A DNA stretch of 64,000 bases. Source: Sphingopyxis sp. OAS728. Its GTDB lineage: Bacteria > Pseudomonadota > Alphaproteobacteria > Sphingomonadales > Sphingomonadaceae. The notes under the pieces were generated by a model. The model saw only the letters and a list, made by a program, of their open reading frames with translations. It was not told the origin of the DNA and made no database searches. The DNA is taken from the NCBI RefSeq assembly GCF_014873485.1, contig NZ_JADBDT010000001.1, positions 1,054,001 to 1,118,000 of the forward strand. Direction: 5' to 3'. The position numbers were made by a program, and so were the translations under genes. Positions 9,545 through 17,433 of the stretch are shown here, piece by piece (positions within the stretch are counted from its first letter, which is position 1; each line of letters starts with the position of its first letter).

Positions 9545-9594
9545 AACGCCGACAGAGCATCTCGTCAGCGTATCTCGCTTCCCCATACAAGTTC

Positions 9595-9617
9595 GGCCGT
9601 GAGCGGACGGCCCTCAG
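9595..9617 (+). terminator. Possible terminator after AraC gene
   Basis: GGCCGT pairs with ACGGCC across a six-base loop, followed by CTCAGCTTTT. The stem is short and the T-run imperfect. It sits between the regulator gene and the 3' end of tRNA-Tyr. Confidence 0.35.
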
Positions 9618-9665
9618 CTTTTGCACCATTTCCAGGGATTTTGGGGGAGCCCTCGGATGGGAGGG

Positions 9666-9751
9666 TGGTGGACAGGGCTGGATTCGAACCAGCGTACGGA
9701 AACCCGGGCAGATTTACAGTCTGCTGCCTTTAACCACTCGGCCACCTGTCC
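9666..9751 (-). tRNA. tRNA-Tyr (GTA)
   Basis: An 86-nt tRNA on the minus strand. The acceptor stem is GGACAGG / CCTGTCC with discriminator A and an encoded CCA. The anticodon loop is CTGTAAA, giving anticodon GTA. It has the long variable arm of bacterial tRNA-Tyr and the TPsiC arm GGTTCGAATCC. Its 3' end faces the catabolic cluster. Confidence 0.97.
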
Positions 9752-9831
9752 ATTGGGGCCCGCTTTGGGAAGCGGTCCAATGGCGAAACGATGCTTGCCT
9801 GTCAATGCCAGTCATGGGAAAGGCGCGCGCT

Positions 9832-10599
9832 ATGAGACAATTTTCCCGTCACCGCCGCCCGCAGGGCCAAAGCACTCGTGGTCAGCCCATTCGTTTCTGG
9901 GGCCGCCACGCCGTATTGGCCGCGCTTGCCAACCCCGAACGCACCGTCAAGCGCATCTGGGGCACCCGCGAAGCGCTCGGCCAACTCGACCTGCCGCCGG
10001 TGATTCCGATCAGCTACGCCGACGTCACCGACCTCGCGCGACTCGTCGCGCGCGACGCGCCGCATCAGGGGCTCGTGATCGAGGTCGACCCGCTCGAAGG
10101 CGTCTATCTCGGCGATCTGCTGCAGGAAGAAAGCGATTCAGGCAGCAAGCGCCCGCTCGTCATCCTCGACCAGGTCACCGACCCGCACAATATCGGCGCG
10201 GTGCTGCGCTCGGCCGCGGCCTTCGACGCCGCCGCCATCATCACGCAGGACCGCCACAGCCCGCCCGAAAGCGGCGTGATCGCGCGCTCGGCATCGGGCG
10301 CGCTCGAAATCGTGCCGTGGGTTCGCGTGGTCAACCTGTCGCGCGCGCTGGAAGAAATCGCCGAGGCGCAATATTGGCGCATCGGCCTGATGGGCGACAC
10401 CGAGACCACGCTCGGTTCGACGCTCGACGGCAGCAAGGTCGCGCTGGTTCTCGGGTCCGAGGGCGACGGCATGCGCCACAATGTCATGGAACATTGCGAC
10501 GTGCTGGCGAAACTCCCCATCTCGCCGCGCATGGAGAGCCTCAACATCTCGAACGCCGCGGCGATCGCGCTCTACGCGGTCGCGACGGCGGGGCAATAA
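9832..10599 (+). CDS. rlmB: 23S rRNA (guanosine-2'-O-)-methyltransferase RlmB / TrmH family
   Basis: SPOUT-family RNA 2'-O-methyltransferase of 255 residues. The N terminus has the substrate-binding L30e-like part (GRHAVLAALANPERTVK). The C-terminal knot carries the three motifs: DPHNIGAVLRSAAAFDA, ALVLGSEGDGM, and MESLNISNAAAIALY. These match RlmB, which methylates G2251 of 23S rRNA, though other TrmH members look similar. The start at 9832 is chosen after GGGAAAGG; the frame is open far upstream through the tRNA, so earlier starts are implausible. Its stop lies three bases from the end of the convergent ferredoxin gene. Confidence 0.88.
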   Translation: MRQFSRHRRPQGQSTRGQPIRFWGRHAVLAALANPERTVKRIWGTREALGQLDLPPVIPISYADVTDLARLVARDAPHQGLVIEVDPLEGVYLGDLLQEESDSGSKRPLVILDQVTDPHNIGAVLRSAAAFDAAAIITQDRHSPPESGVIARSASGALEIVPWVRVVNLSRALEEIAEAQYWRIGLMGDTETTLGSTLDGSKVALVLGSEGDGMRHNVMEHCDVLAKLPISPRMESLNISNAAAIALYAVATAGQ

Positions 10600-10602
10600 G
10601 GC

Positions 10603-10920
10603 TCAGTCCTCGGCGGCGATCCGCACGCGGAGGCCGTCGAGCGCGTCGCTGAACGGGATCTGGCACGACAGGCGCGAGGCGTCGTCGCGGTCGGTGGTCG
10701 AATCGAGCAGGTCGTTCTCGTCCTCGCTCATCGCGGGCATCGCGGCCGTATCGCCCGCCTCGACATGGACATGGCAGGTCGCGCACGAGCAGCAACCGCC
10801 GCACAGCGCGAGCAGTTCGTCGAACCCGGCGTCGCGGATATTTTCCATGACCGTCAGGCTGGTGTCGCCCTCGATCTCATGCTCGGTTCCATCGCGCGTC
10901 ACGACAATCAGCTTGGCCAT
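10603..10920 (-). CDS. 2Fe-2S ferredoxin
   Basis: Small soluble electron carrier of 105 residues. The cluster ligands are visible as C-x5-C-x2-C ([10 protein letters not shown]) and a fourth Cys in LSCQIP. The acidic adrenodoxin-like body with HVHVEAGD is typical of ferredoxins that serve P450s or Fe-S assembly. The start is the MAKLIVVT methionine at 10920. It is convergent with rlmB and divergent from the glycosylase operon. The redox partner cannot be told from this window. Confidence 0.9.
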   Translation of the reverse strand: MAKLIVVTRDGTEHEIEGDTSLTVMENIRDAGFDELLALCGGCCSCATCHVHVEAGDTAAMPAMSEDENDLLDSTTDRDDASRLSCQIPFSDALDGLRVRIAAED

Positions 10921-11022
10921 GCTAGTCCTCATCTCTTTCTTGTTGCAGGCGCTATGTCGCGCGTTGCGCCCCAAATCAAGCGTTGCTAAAGGCAACTTTG
11001 GGAACAAAAGGAGAATATCGCG

Positions 11023-11640
11023 ATGGGTCTCAGCCAGCAGCAGCTGAACGCGGGAATCGATGCCCTCGCGGCGCAGGATTCAAACTTCGCGCGCGCGCTC
11101 GGCAATGCGGGCTATCCCGAACCGCGCATCCGTGCGCCGGGCTACACCACGCTGCTGCGAACCATCGTCGGCCAGCAGGTCAGCGTCGCCGCCGCCAACT
11201 CGATCTGGAACAAGCTCGAAGCGCAATTCGGCGAGGGCTGCCCGGCGGAAACCGTCGCCGCCGCCGACTTCGACACGCTGCGCGCGTGCGGGCTTTCGGG
11301 CCAGAAACAGGGCTATGCCAAAAGCCTCGCGCAGCTGATCCTCGACGGCGAACTCAAATTCGACGCCCTCCCCGCCGACGACGAGGACGCGATCGCGCTG
11401 CTCACCAAGGTCAAGGGCATCGGCCGCTGGTCGGCCGAAATCTACCTCCTCTTTGCCGAGGGGCGCCCCGACATCTGGCCCGCCGGCGACCTCGCGGTGC
11501 AGGAAGCCGTCGGCCGCATCCTCCAGCTCGGCACGCGGCCGAGCGAAAAACAGGCGCGCGAACTGGCCGAGGCCTGGCGCCCGCATCGCGGGTCCGCCGC
11601 GATCTTCAGCTGGCACTGCTACAATATGGATGTGATCTGA
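11023..11640 (+). CDS. alkA: DNA-3-methyladenine glycosylase (AlkA-type, HhH-GPD)
   Basis: Base-excision repair glycosylase of 205 residues that removes alkylated purines. It has the helix-hairpin-helix [11 protein letters not shown] followed by the GPD segment with the catalytic Asp in [11 protein letters not shown]. It lacks the N-terminal domain of E. coli AlkA, as is common for the short alphaproteobacterial form. It leads a tight plus-strand run: the NTF2-like gene follows after 32 bases, then a GNAT and a nitrilase-family gene, each overlapping the previous one by four bases. Confidence 0.88.
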   Translation: MGLSQQQLNAGIDALAAQDSNFARALGNAGYPEPRIRAPGYTTLLRTIVGQQVSVAAANSIWNKLEAQFGEGCPAETVAAADFDTLRACGLSGQKQGYAKSLAQLILDGELKFDALPADDEDAIALLTKVKGIGRWSAEIYLLFAEGRPDIWPAGDLAVQEAVGRILQLGTRPSEKQARELAEAWRPHRGSAAIFSWHCYNMDVI

Positions 11641-11672
11641 TAATGCGCAGCGAAACCTTTTCGGAGATTCGC

Positions 11673-12074
11673 ATGACCACCACCCGCGACATCGTCACCG
11701 CTTATTATGCCGCCTTCAACGCCGGCGACACCGACGCGATGCTCGCGCTCGTCGCTGACGATATGCGTCATGACGTCAACCAAGGCGAGCCGCGGCACGG
11801 CAAGGCGCTGTTCGCCGAGTTCAACGTGCATATGACGCACTGTTACCGCGAGCAGCTCACCGACATGGTGATCTTCGCAGAGGGCAACCGCGCTGCCGCC
11901 GAATTTATCGTCAACGGCACCTATCTCGCCACCGACGAGGGCCTGCCCGCAGCGAGCGGTCAGACCTATCGCCTCCCCGGCGGCGCCTTCCTCTCGGTAA
12001 ACGACGCCGGGCTGATCGACCGCGTCACCACCTATTACAACCTGCAGGACTGGCTGAAGCAGGTCGGCGCATGA
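11673..12074 (+). CDS. NTF2-like / SnoaL-type protein
   Basis: A 133-residue protein of the cystatin-like NTF2 fold, with the ketosteroid isomerase-like opening (IVTAYYAAFNAGDTDAMLALV) and a small cone-shaped domain. Members bind small ligands or act as isomerases; no specific reaction can be assigned. The start at 11673 follows GGAG at seven bases; an ATG at 11643 is possible but without a site. Its stop overlaps the next start (ATGA). It sits between the alkylation-repair glycosylase and an acetyltransferase. Confidence 0.75.
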   Translation: MTTTRDIVTAYYAAFNAGDTDAMLALVADDMRHDVNQGEPRHGKALFAEFNVHMTHCYREQLTDMVIFAEGNRAAAEFIVNGTYLATDEGLPAASGQTYRLPGGAFLSVNDAGLIDRVTTYYNLQDWLKQVGA

Positions 12075-12658
12075 CGGTCAGCGTCGCGCCGGTGACGGGC
12101 GCCGGGCTGGCGGAGGTCATCCCCACCCTCGCCCGGCTGCGCACCACCGTATTCCGCGACTTTCCCTATCTCTACGACGGCGACGCCGCCTATGAGTCCG
12201 GCTATCTCGCCGATTTCGCTGCGTCCGGTGGCGCGGTGATCGTCGTCGCACGCGACGGCGAAGAGATTGTCGGCGCCGCGACCGCCGCCCCGCTCGCGAC
12301 GCAGGACGCGGCATGGCAACAGCCCCTCGCCGCCGCCGGCTTCGACATCGCGCGCACCTTCTATTTCGGCGAATCGGTCCTGCTCGCCAGCCATCGCGGT
12401 CAGGGCATCGGCCATGCCTTCTTCGACCATCGCGAGGCGCAGGCGCGCGCGCTCGGCGCATCGCACGCCGCCTTCTGCAGCGTGATCCGCGCCGACGACC
12501 ACCCCGCCCGCCCCGACGATTACCGCCCGCTCGACGCCTTCTGGCGTGGGCGCGGCTATGCGCCGCTCGCGGGGGTCACTGCGCGTTTCGACTGGAAATG
12601 CGTCGGCGAAACGGCCGAGAGCAGCCATAGCCTCCAATATTGGACTCGCGCTTTATGA
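12071..12658 (+). CDS. GNAT family N-acetyltransferase
   Basis: A 195-residue protein with the GNAT acetyl-CoA loop around LASHRGQGIGHAFFDHREAQA, where the R-x2-G-x-G/A pattern reads RGQGIG. The acceptor substrate is unknown. It is embedded in a four-gene translationally coupled string (glycosylase, NTF2-like, GNAT, carbon-nitrogen hydrolase), and sphingomonad genomes commonly keep this GNAT next to the hydrolase. Start and stop both sit in ATGA overlaps, which fixes the start. Confidence 0.82.
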   Translation: MTVSVAPVTGAGLAEVIPTLARLRTTVFRDFPYLYDGDAAYESGYLADFAASGGAVIVVARDGEEIVGAATAAPLATQDAAWQQPLAAAGFDIARTFYFGESVLLASHRGQGIGHAFFDHREAQARALGASHAAFCSVIRADDHPARPDDYRPLDAFWRGRGYAPLAGVTARFDWKCVGETAESSHSLQYWTRAL

Positions 12659-13539
12659 TCCGCGTCGCCAGCGCCGCCTGGCCGATCGACCGGCACCCCG
12701 ACTGGGCCAGCTATTCCGCCAAACTCGAAGCATGGGTTGCCGAAGCGGCGGGCAATGGCGCGCAGCTGCTCGTCTTCCCCGAATATGGCAATATGGAGCT
12801 CGCCGCCCTGCTCGATCCCGAGGTCGCGCTCGACGCAGCGGCACAGGTCGAGCCGCTCGCCGCCATGGCGAGCGACGTGGCGAACCTCCACGCCGAGCTC
12901 GCCCAGCGCCACAAGGTCCACATCCTCGCAGGGTCGATGGTCGAACGCGACGAACGCGGCAGCATCGTCAACCGCGCGCGCATCTTCGGCCCCGAGGGCG
13001 GCATGGGCCATCAGGACAAGCTGATCCTGACGATGTGGGAGCGCACCCACTGGACGATTGCCCCCGGCGCGCCGCAGGTCACGCTCTTCGACCTCGGCTT
13101 TGCGAAGGTCGGCGTGATCATCTGTTACGACAGCGAATTTCCCGCCGCCGCGCAGGCGCTCGCCGCCGCCGGCGCCGACATCTTGCTGATCCCGAGCTGC
13201 ACCGACAGCCTCGCGGGCTATTGGCGCGTGCGCATCGGGGCGATGGCGCGCGCGCTCGAAGCCCAATGCTTCACCGTCCAGTCGCCGACGGTCGGCGCCG
13301 CGCCCTGGTCGGCGGTGGTCGACATCAATGTCGGCGCCGCGGGCATCTTCGCCCCGCCCGACCTCGGCATGCCGGCCGATGGCGTGATCGCGCTTGGCGA
13401 GATGGACAAACCCGGCTGGACTTATGCCGATCTCGATCTCGATGCGCTCGCCGAACTACGCCGAAACGGCGCGGTGCGTGGCCCCGTACATTGGGGCGAG
13501 CAACCTCAAGCACCCCCGCTCCAGCTTCAAGTACGTTAG
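12655..13539 (+). CDS. Carbon-nitrogen hydrolase (nitrilase superfamily)
   Basis: Amidase or nitrilase of 294 residues. The catalytic triad is readable: Glu in VFPEYGNMEL, Lys in GHQDKLILT, and Cys in VGVIICYDSEFP. The first methionine used is MIRVASAAW at 12655, which overlaps the GNAT stop. The protein is cytoplasmic and ends just ahead of a strong bidirectional terminator. The pairing with a GNAT suggests that a small amide or amine is both acetylated and hydrolysed, but this is inference. Confidence 0.88.
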   Translation: MIRVASAAWPIDRHPDWASYSAKLEAWVAEAAGNGAQLLVFPEYGNMELAALLDPEVALDAAAQVEPLAAMASDVANLHAELAQRHKVHILAGSMVERDERGSIVNRARIFGPEGGMGHQDKLILTMWERTHWTIAPGAPQVTLFDLGFAKVGVIICYDSEFPAAAQALAAAGADILLIPSCTDSLAGYWRVRIGAMARALEAQCFTVQSPTVGAAPWSAVVDINVGAAGIFAPPDLGMPADGVIALGEMDKPGWTYADLDLDALAELRRNGAVRGPVHWGEQPQAPPLQLQVR

Positions 13540-13551
13540 CAAACCCCAACA

Positions 13552-13585
13552 AAAAGGCCGGGTGGATCGCTCCACCCGGCCTTTT
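13552..13585. terminator. Bidirectional Rho-independent terminator
   Basis: AAAA-GGCCGGGTGGA, loop TCGC, TCCACCCGGCC-TTTT: an 11-bp perfect GC stem flanked by A and T tracts. It serves the plus-strand hydrolase operon and the minus-strand trigger factor gene. Confidence 0.92.
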
Positions 13586-13604
13586 GTGTAACCTGAAGTC
13601 AGGC

Positions 13605-15209
13605 TTATTTCTTGGCAGCGGCCTTCTTGGCCGGAGCCTTCGCAGCGGGCTTGTCTTCGGCCGCCTTCGCCGGAGCAGCCTTCTTCGCAGCAGCGGGCTT
13701 TTCCTCAGCCTTGGCTTCGGCCTTCTTCGCCGGGGCCTTCTTGGCGGGCGCTTCCTCGGCCTTGGCCTCTTCCTTCACCGCGTCCTTCTTGGCGGCCGGC
13801 TTCTTTGCGGCAGCCTTTTTGGCGGGCTTGTGGTCGTGGTCATGGTCGTGGCCGCAACCCGGGCCATGGACGTGGCCGTCGTCATCGGCTTCGATCGCGG
13901 CTTCCAGTTCCTCGCGGGTGGTTTCGCGATCGCTGATCTCGGCCTTTTCGAACAGGAAGTCGACGACCTTGTCTTCATAGAGCGGCGCGCGCAGCTGGGC
14001 CGCGGCGAGCGCGTCCTGCTGCACATATTCGATGAAGCGCGTGCGGTCTTCGGGGCGATACTGCTGCGCGGCCTGTGCGATCAGGCGCGACATTTCCTGC
14101 TGCGACACCTGCACGCCATGCGCCTGGCCGATTTCCGACAGGAGCAGGCCGAGGCGGACGCGGCGCACCGCGATCGCACGATAATCGTCGCGGTCGTTCT
14201 CGAGTTCGGCCTTCGCCGCTTCGGGATCTTCCTCGTGGCTGACTTCATGCTCGAGCTGCTGCCAGATCTGGTTGAACTCGGCCTCGACCATCGTCGGCGG
14301 CACGTCGAAATCGTGGCTCGCGGCTAGCTGGTCGAGCAGCTTGCGCTTCATATAGGTGCGCGTGAGGCCGTTCAGTTCCTGCTCGACCTGATCCTTCATC
14401 AACTCTTTCAGCTTGTCGAGGCTTTCGAGGCCGAGCGTCTTGGCGAACTCGTCGTCGATCTTCGACGTTGCCGGAACCTTCACTTCCTTCACCGTTACAG
14501 CGAATTCGGCGGGCTGACCCTTGAGGTTCTCGACCGGATATTCGTCCGGGAAGGTCACCTTCAAGACCTTTTCGTCACCGACCTTGACGCCAACCAGCTG
14601 GTCCTCGAAGCCCGGGATCAGCTGACCCGAACCGATTTCGACCGCCATGTCTTCGCCCGTGCCGCCGTCGAAGGCGACGCCGTCAACGCTGCCAGCGAAG
14701 TCGATGATGACCTGGTCGCCGGTCGCGGCCTTCTTGGTCTTCGGCGCTTCTTCGAAGCGCTTCATCTGCGCGGCGAATTCTTCGATCTTGGCCATCACGG
14801 CCTTGTCGTCGGCGGGAACGGTCAGGCGCTCGAGCTTCAGGCCGTCGATCGACGGCGTTTCGATTTCGGGCAGCACTTCGAGGCTGACGGTCAGTTCGGC
14901 GTCCTTGCCGGCTTCATAACCATCGGCGAGCGAAACGGCGGGCTGCAGCGCCGGGCGAAGCTTTTCCTTCGCCATCAGGTCGCGCACGCCGGCGTCGATC
15001 GCCTTGTTGAGCGCGTCGGCCGACAGCGCCGGGCCATGCATCTTGCGGATCAGGTTCGGCGGAACCTTGCCGGGGCGGAAGCCGGGCATGCGGACGGTCG
15101 GGGCGATGCTCTTCACCTCGTCGTCGACGCGCGCGTCGATATCCTTGGCGGTGATGGTCACGCGATATTCGCGCTTCAGGCCTTCGTTCAGCGTTTCGAC
15201 GGTCTTCAT
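13605..15209 (-). CDS. tig: Trigger factor with extended C-terminal tail
   Basis: Ribosome-bound chaperone and peptidyl-prolyl isomerase, 534 residues against about 430-450 for the core family. The ribosome-docking signature GFRPGKVPP is at residues 43-51, the FKBP-type domain follows (DFAGSVDGVAFDGGTGEDM), then the helical chaperone arms. The extra C terminus is a His-rich run (GHVHGPGCGHDHDHDH) and then about 70 residues of Lys/Ala/Pro repeats of the PAKKA type, like histone H1 tails. The start at 15209 (MKTVETL) is standard for the family; the upstream open frame would enter tRNA-Leu. Confidence 0.93.
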   Translation of the reverse strand: MKTVETLNEGLKREYRVTITAKDIDARVDDEVKSIAPTVRMPGFRPGKVPPNLIRKMHGPALSADALNKAIDAGVRDLMAKEKLRPALQPAVSLADGYEAGKDAELTVSLEVLPEIETPSIDGLKLERLTVPADDKAVMAKIEEFAAQMKRFEEAPKTKKAATGDQVIIDFAGSVDGVAFDGGTGEDMAVEIGSGQLIPGFEDQLVGVKVGDEKVLKVTFPDEYPVENLKGQPAEFAVTVKEVKVPATSKIDDEFAKTLGLESLDKLKELMKDQVEQELNGLTRTYMKRKLLDQLAASHDFDVPPTMVEAEFNQIWQQLEHEVSHEEDPEAAKAELENDRDDYRAIAVRRVRLGLLLSEIGQAHGVQVSQQEMSRLIAQAAQQYRPEDRTRFIEYVQQDALAAAQLRAPLYEDKVVDFLFEKAEISDRETTREELEAAIEADDDGHVHGPGCGHDHDHDHKPAKKAAAKKPAAKKDAVKEEAKAEEAPAKKAPAKKAEAKAEEKPAAAKKAAPAKAAEDKPAAKAPAKKAAAKK

Positions 15210-15296
15210 TGCCTTGGTCTTATCCTTGCTCAAAATCTCGTATCGAACCCCGCCGGAGCGGCGGAGTTCCCCATGATCCCGGCCTGCATTGCAGAA

Positions 15297-15381
15297 TGGT
15301 GCGGGCGAAGGGACTCGAACCCCCACATCTTGCGATACTGGTACCTAAAACCAGCGCGTCTACCAATTCCGCCACGCCCGC
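15297..15381 (-). tRNA. tRNA-Leu (TAG)
   Basis: An 85-nt tRNA on the minus strand. The acceptor stem is GCGGGCG / CGCCCGC with discriminator A and encoded CCA. The anticodon stem CTGGT / ACCAG encloses TTTAGGT, giving anticodon TAG. It has a long variable arm, as expected for tRNA-Leu. It lies 87 bases upstream of tig on the same strand. Confidence 0.97.
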
Positions 15382-15547
15382 AGGTGCTTTCGGCCGGGTG
15401 CACGAAATCGCGCGCTGCCGCGCACGCCCGTGCGGGCCGCGCGGGGCTATAGCAGACGCGCCGCCAAGGGCAAGGGCACAAAGCCCCCTATTCCGCCAGC
15501 GGAACATGCTCGGCGCCCGTTCGTTGGTTAACTCAAGGAGAGTGACC

Positions 15548-15745
15548 ATGACAAGCAGCCCCGACCCGCTTCCCAAGCCGAAGCCCGACACGATCGAACC
15601 GCAGGCGCCGCCCGAACAGCCGGTGCAGCCGACGCCGGTCGAAGACCCCGCCGGCCAGCCGACCGAAATCCCCGGCCGCCCCGGCGGCGGCGACATCGAC
15701 CAGCCCGGCCGCGGGCCGGACGAGATGCCGCCGCAGCAGGTATGA
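15548..15745 (+). CDS. Small proline-rich hypothetical protein
   Basis: A 65-residue protein, about one third proline, with no hydrophobic segment and likely disordered (LPKPKPDTIEPQAPPEQP, then a PGRPGGGDIDQPGRG stretch). The start at 15548 is supported by AAGGAGAGTGACC. Its only visible pattern is the near repeat PGRPGGGD / PGRGPDE. No function is recognised. It stands alone between tRNA-Leu and the secreted-protein group. Confidence 0.55.
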   Translation: MTSSPDPLPKPKPDTIEPQAPPEQPVQPTPVEDPAGQPTEIPGRPGGGDIDQPGRGPDEMPPQQV

Positions 15746-15859
15746 TCAGGCACCGCCTCCCAATTTCGCCTCCCGCTGCGCCATGTTTTCCGGCCCCGTC
15801 CGGCAGCCCGCGAAAAACCGCTTGCAAAGATGTAAGCAGCAGCTAGCAACCTGCTTTAT

Positions 15860-15892
15860 CTAGCCTATTGGCTAGTGTGACGGGGGTCACAC
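15860..15892. promoter_or_regulatory. Two adjoining palindromes before the 15894 gene
   Basis: CTAGCC-TATT-GGCTAG (15860-15875) is followed with a one-base overlap by GTGTGACGGGGGTCACAC (15875-15892). The second has 7-bp perfect arms and ends two bases from the start codon. The purine-rich centre GGGGG is the only candidate ribosome-binding site, so a hairpin or a bound protein here would block translation or transcription. Confidence 0.5.
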
Positions 15893-15893
15893 A

Positions 15894-16613
15894 ATGCGTT
15901 GGGGGGGAATGGCTGCCGGCTTGTCGGCGGCCGCTTGGTGGAGCACTGCGGGCGGAGCGGCGCAGCCGGAAACGGCGAGCATCCCGCCAGCGCCCGCCAT
16001 CGTCGCGCCCGCCCCGTCTCCCGAACCCGAATCCCGCCCGACCGCGACGCTCGCCTCCGGAACGCCCGTCTTCGTCATGCTCGACCAGGATCTGTCGACG
16101 ACGACCGCCGTGCTGGGCGACCGTTTTCCCGTCGTCGTCCTGCACGATGTCGTCGATCGAGACACGATCGTCATCCCCAAGGGTGCGACGGGTTATGGCG
16201 AGGTGACCTTCACGACCAACAAGGGCGGCTTCGGAAAACCCGGCATCATCGGCATTGCACTGCGCCGCCTGCAACTCGGCGACCGGCAGGTCGCGCTCAG
16301 CGGCCGCTATCGGGAAGAAGGCGCGAATAATAATGGCGCCACCGCCGCAACCTTTTTTGCGGTCGGTGTCTTCGCCGGCTTCATCAACGGAAAACCCGGC
16401 GCCATCCCCAGAGGCCGCGAGCTCAAGGCACGCACCGGCGAAGCGATCGTCTTCACGCCCGGCCTGACGGCAACCTTGCCCACCCCGCCGGCCACTGCGG
16501 CCCTCGTCGTGGCCGAAGCGCCCGATCCCGCCATTTCCGTCGCAGCCGAACCGGCCGCGACACGCGATTCCCCGGCCGAAGAACCGGAAACAATATCCAA
16601 AACAGGAGGATGA
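15894..16613 (+). CDS. Secreted hypothetical protein with beta-rich core
   Basis: A 239-residue protein with a short signal-like N terminus (to about AGGAAQ) and a Pro/Ala linker, then a conserved-looking core. That core has the pattern GTPVFVMLDQDLSTTTAVLGD, VIPKGATGYGEV, LRRLQLGDRQVALSGRY and IPRGRELKARTG, as in envelope proteins that resemble the periplasmic part of VirB10/TrbI, although homology is not claimed. The C terminus is again low-complexity Ala/Pro/Glu. The next gene starts three bases after its stop, so they form an operon. Function unknown. Confidence 0.6.
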   Translation: MRWGGMAAGLSAAAWWSTAGGAAQPETASIPPAPAIVAPAPSPEPESRPTATLASGTPVFVMLDQDLSTTTAVLGDRFPVVVLHDVVDRDTIVIPKGATGYGEVTFTTNKGGFGKPGIIGIALRRLQLGDRQVALSGRYREEGANNNGATAATFFAVGVFAGFINGKPGAIPRGRELKARTGEAIVFTPGLTATLPTPPATAALVVAEAPDPAISVAAEPAATRDSPAEEPETISKTGG

Positions 16614-16615
16614 AT

Positions 16616-17368
16616 ATGAAGTTCGCAACTACCAGGACCGCTTTGGCCGCGATCGCCGTATCGTGCATCGCGATCGCGCCGGCCATCGCGCAGGACAGCA
16701 CCGCTGCCGCTGAAACGGCCACCGCCGCGGCCGAAGCCACCGTCGCGGCCGAAGCGGTCGACGCCGCTGTGGCGGCTGTCCCCGCCGCACCCGCCGCGCC
16801 GCAGCCGGCGTGCGAACTCCACGTCTTCCCCACGCTCGAAGGTCAGGCGATGACGACAGGCTGGCTGTCGGGCTTCGGCGTCGTCGGCGCGATCGCCGAC
16901 GCCGCATCGAACAAGAATCGCAACATCAGCGAAGCCGAATATCTGAAAGAAGCGCTGGGCCCGCAGATGCAGATCGACGCGCTAAATTCTATCAATCTCG
17001 TCGAGGCGCTGAAGCTGCCGCCGTCGCAGATCATCTATGAAACGCCGATCGCCGACCGCAAGATCACGACCAAGGCCGCGACGCGGCTCAGCGCGTCGAA
17101 GGCACCCTGCTATGTCGAACTGGTCATCACGCAGAATTTCTACACGAAAAAGGCGATCTACGGCCGCTCGCTCAACAACCGCTTCATCGTCAAGGACTTC
17201 CGCACCGGCAAGGACAAGGCGGCGCTGGTCAAGGGGCGCGGCGGTAACGGGCTCGAACATTTCCCGCCCAAGACGACCGACGAAACCGAAGCCGCCGAAA
17301 ACGAGCTGCGCGAGGTGTTCGTAAAGAACTTCCTCGAATATGCGAAGGGCATCAAGCCCGCGAAATAG
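16616..17368 (+). CDS. Secreted hypothetical protein
   Basis: A 250-residue periplasmic or secreted protein. It has a clear signal peptide (ending APAIAQ), an Ala-rich linker of about 35 residues, and a globular part with two Cys (CELHVF and APCYVEL) that could pair. The start at 16616 is chosen because GGAGG lies seven bases ahead; an ATG at 16610 is too close to that site. It follows the 15894 gene directly. The globular part is weakly reminiscent of the next protein (G-rich segment, then an N-K-rich turn and a helix), suggesting distant paralogy. No function recognised. Confidence 0.62.
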   Translation: MKFATTRTALAAIAVSCIAIAPAIAQDSTAAAETATAAAEATVAAEAVDAAVAAVPAAPAAPQPACELHVFPTLEGQAMTTGWLSGFGVVGAIADAASNKNRNISEAEYLKEALGPQMQIDALNSINLVEALKLPPSQIIYETPIADRKITTKAATRLSASKAPCYVELVITQNFYTKKAIYGRSLNNRFIVKDFRTGKDKAALVKGRGGNGLEHFPPKTTDETEAAENELREVFVKNFLEYAKGIKPAK

Positions 17369-17379
17369 GCCGATAATCG

Positions 17380-17411
17380 ACCGGGGGTTCGCGCACGGCC
17401 CCCGGTTCTTT
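17380..17411 (+). terminator. Hairpin with T-rich tail between two secreted-protein genes
   Basis: ACCGGGGG pairs with CCCCCGGT (17399-17406) around an 11-base loop, followed by TCTTT. It may terminate the 15894-17368 transcript or attenuate the next gene. Confidence 0.6.
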
Positions 17412-17433
17412 CCCGATCGTTCCGGAGCTCAAC

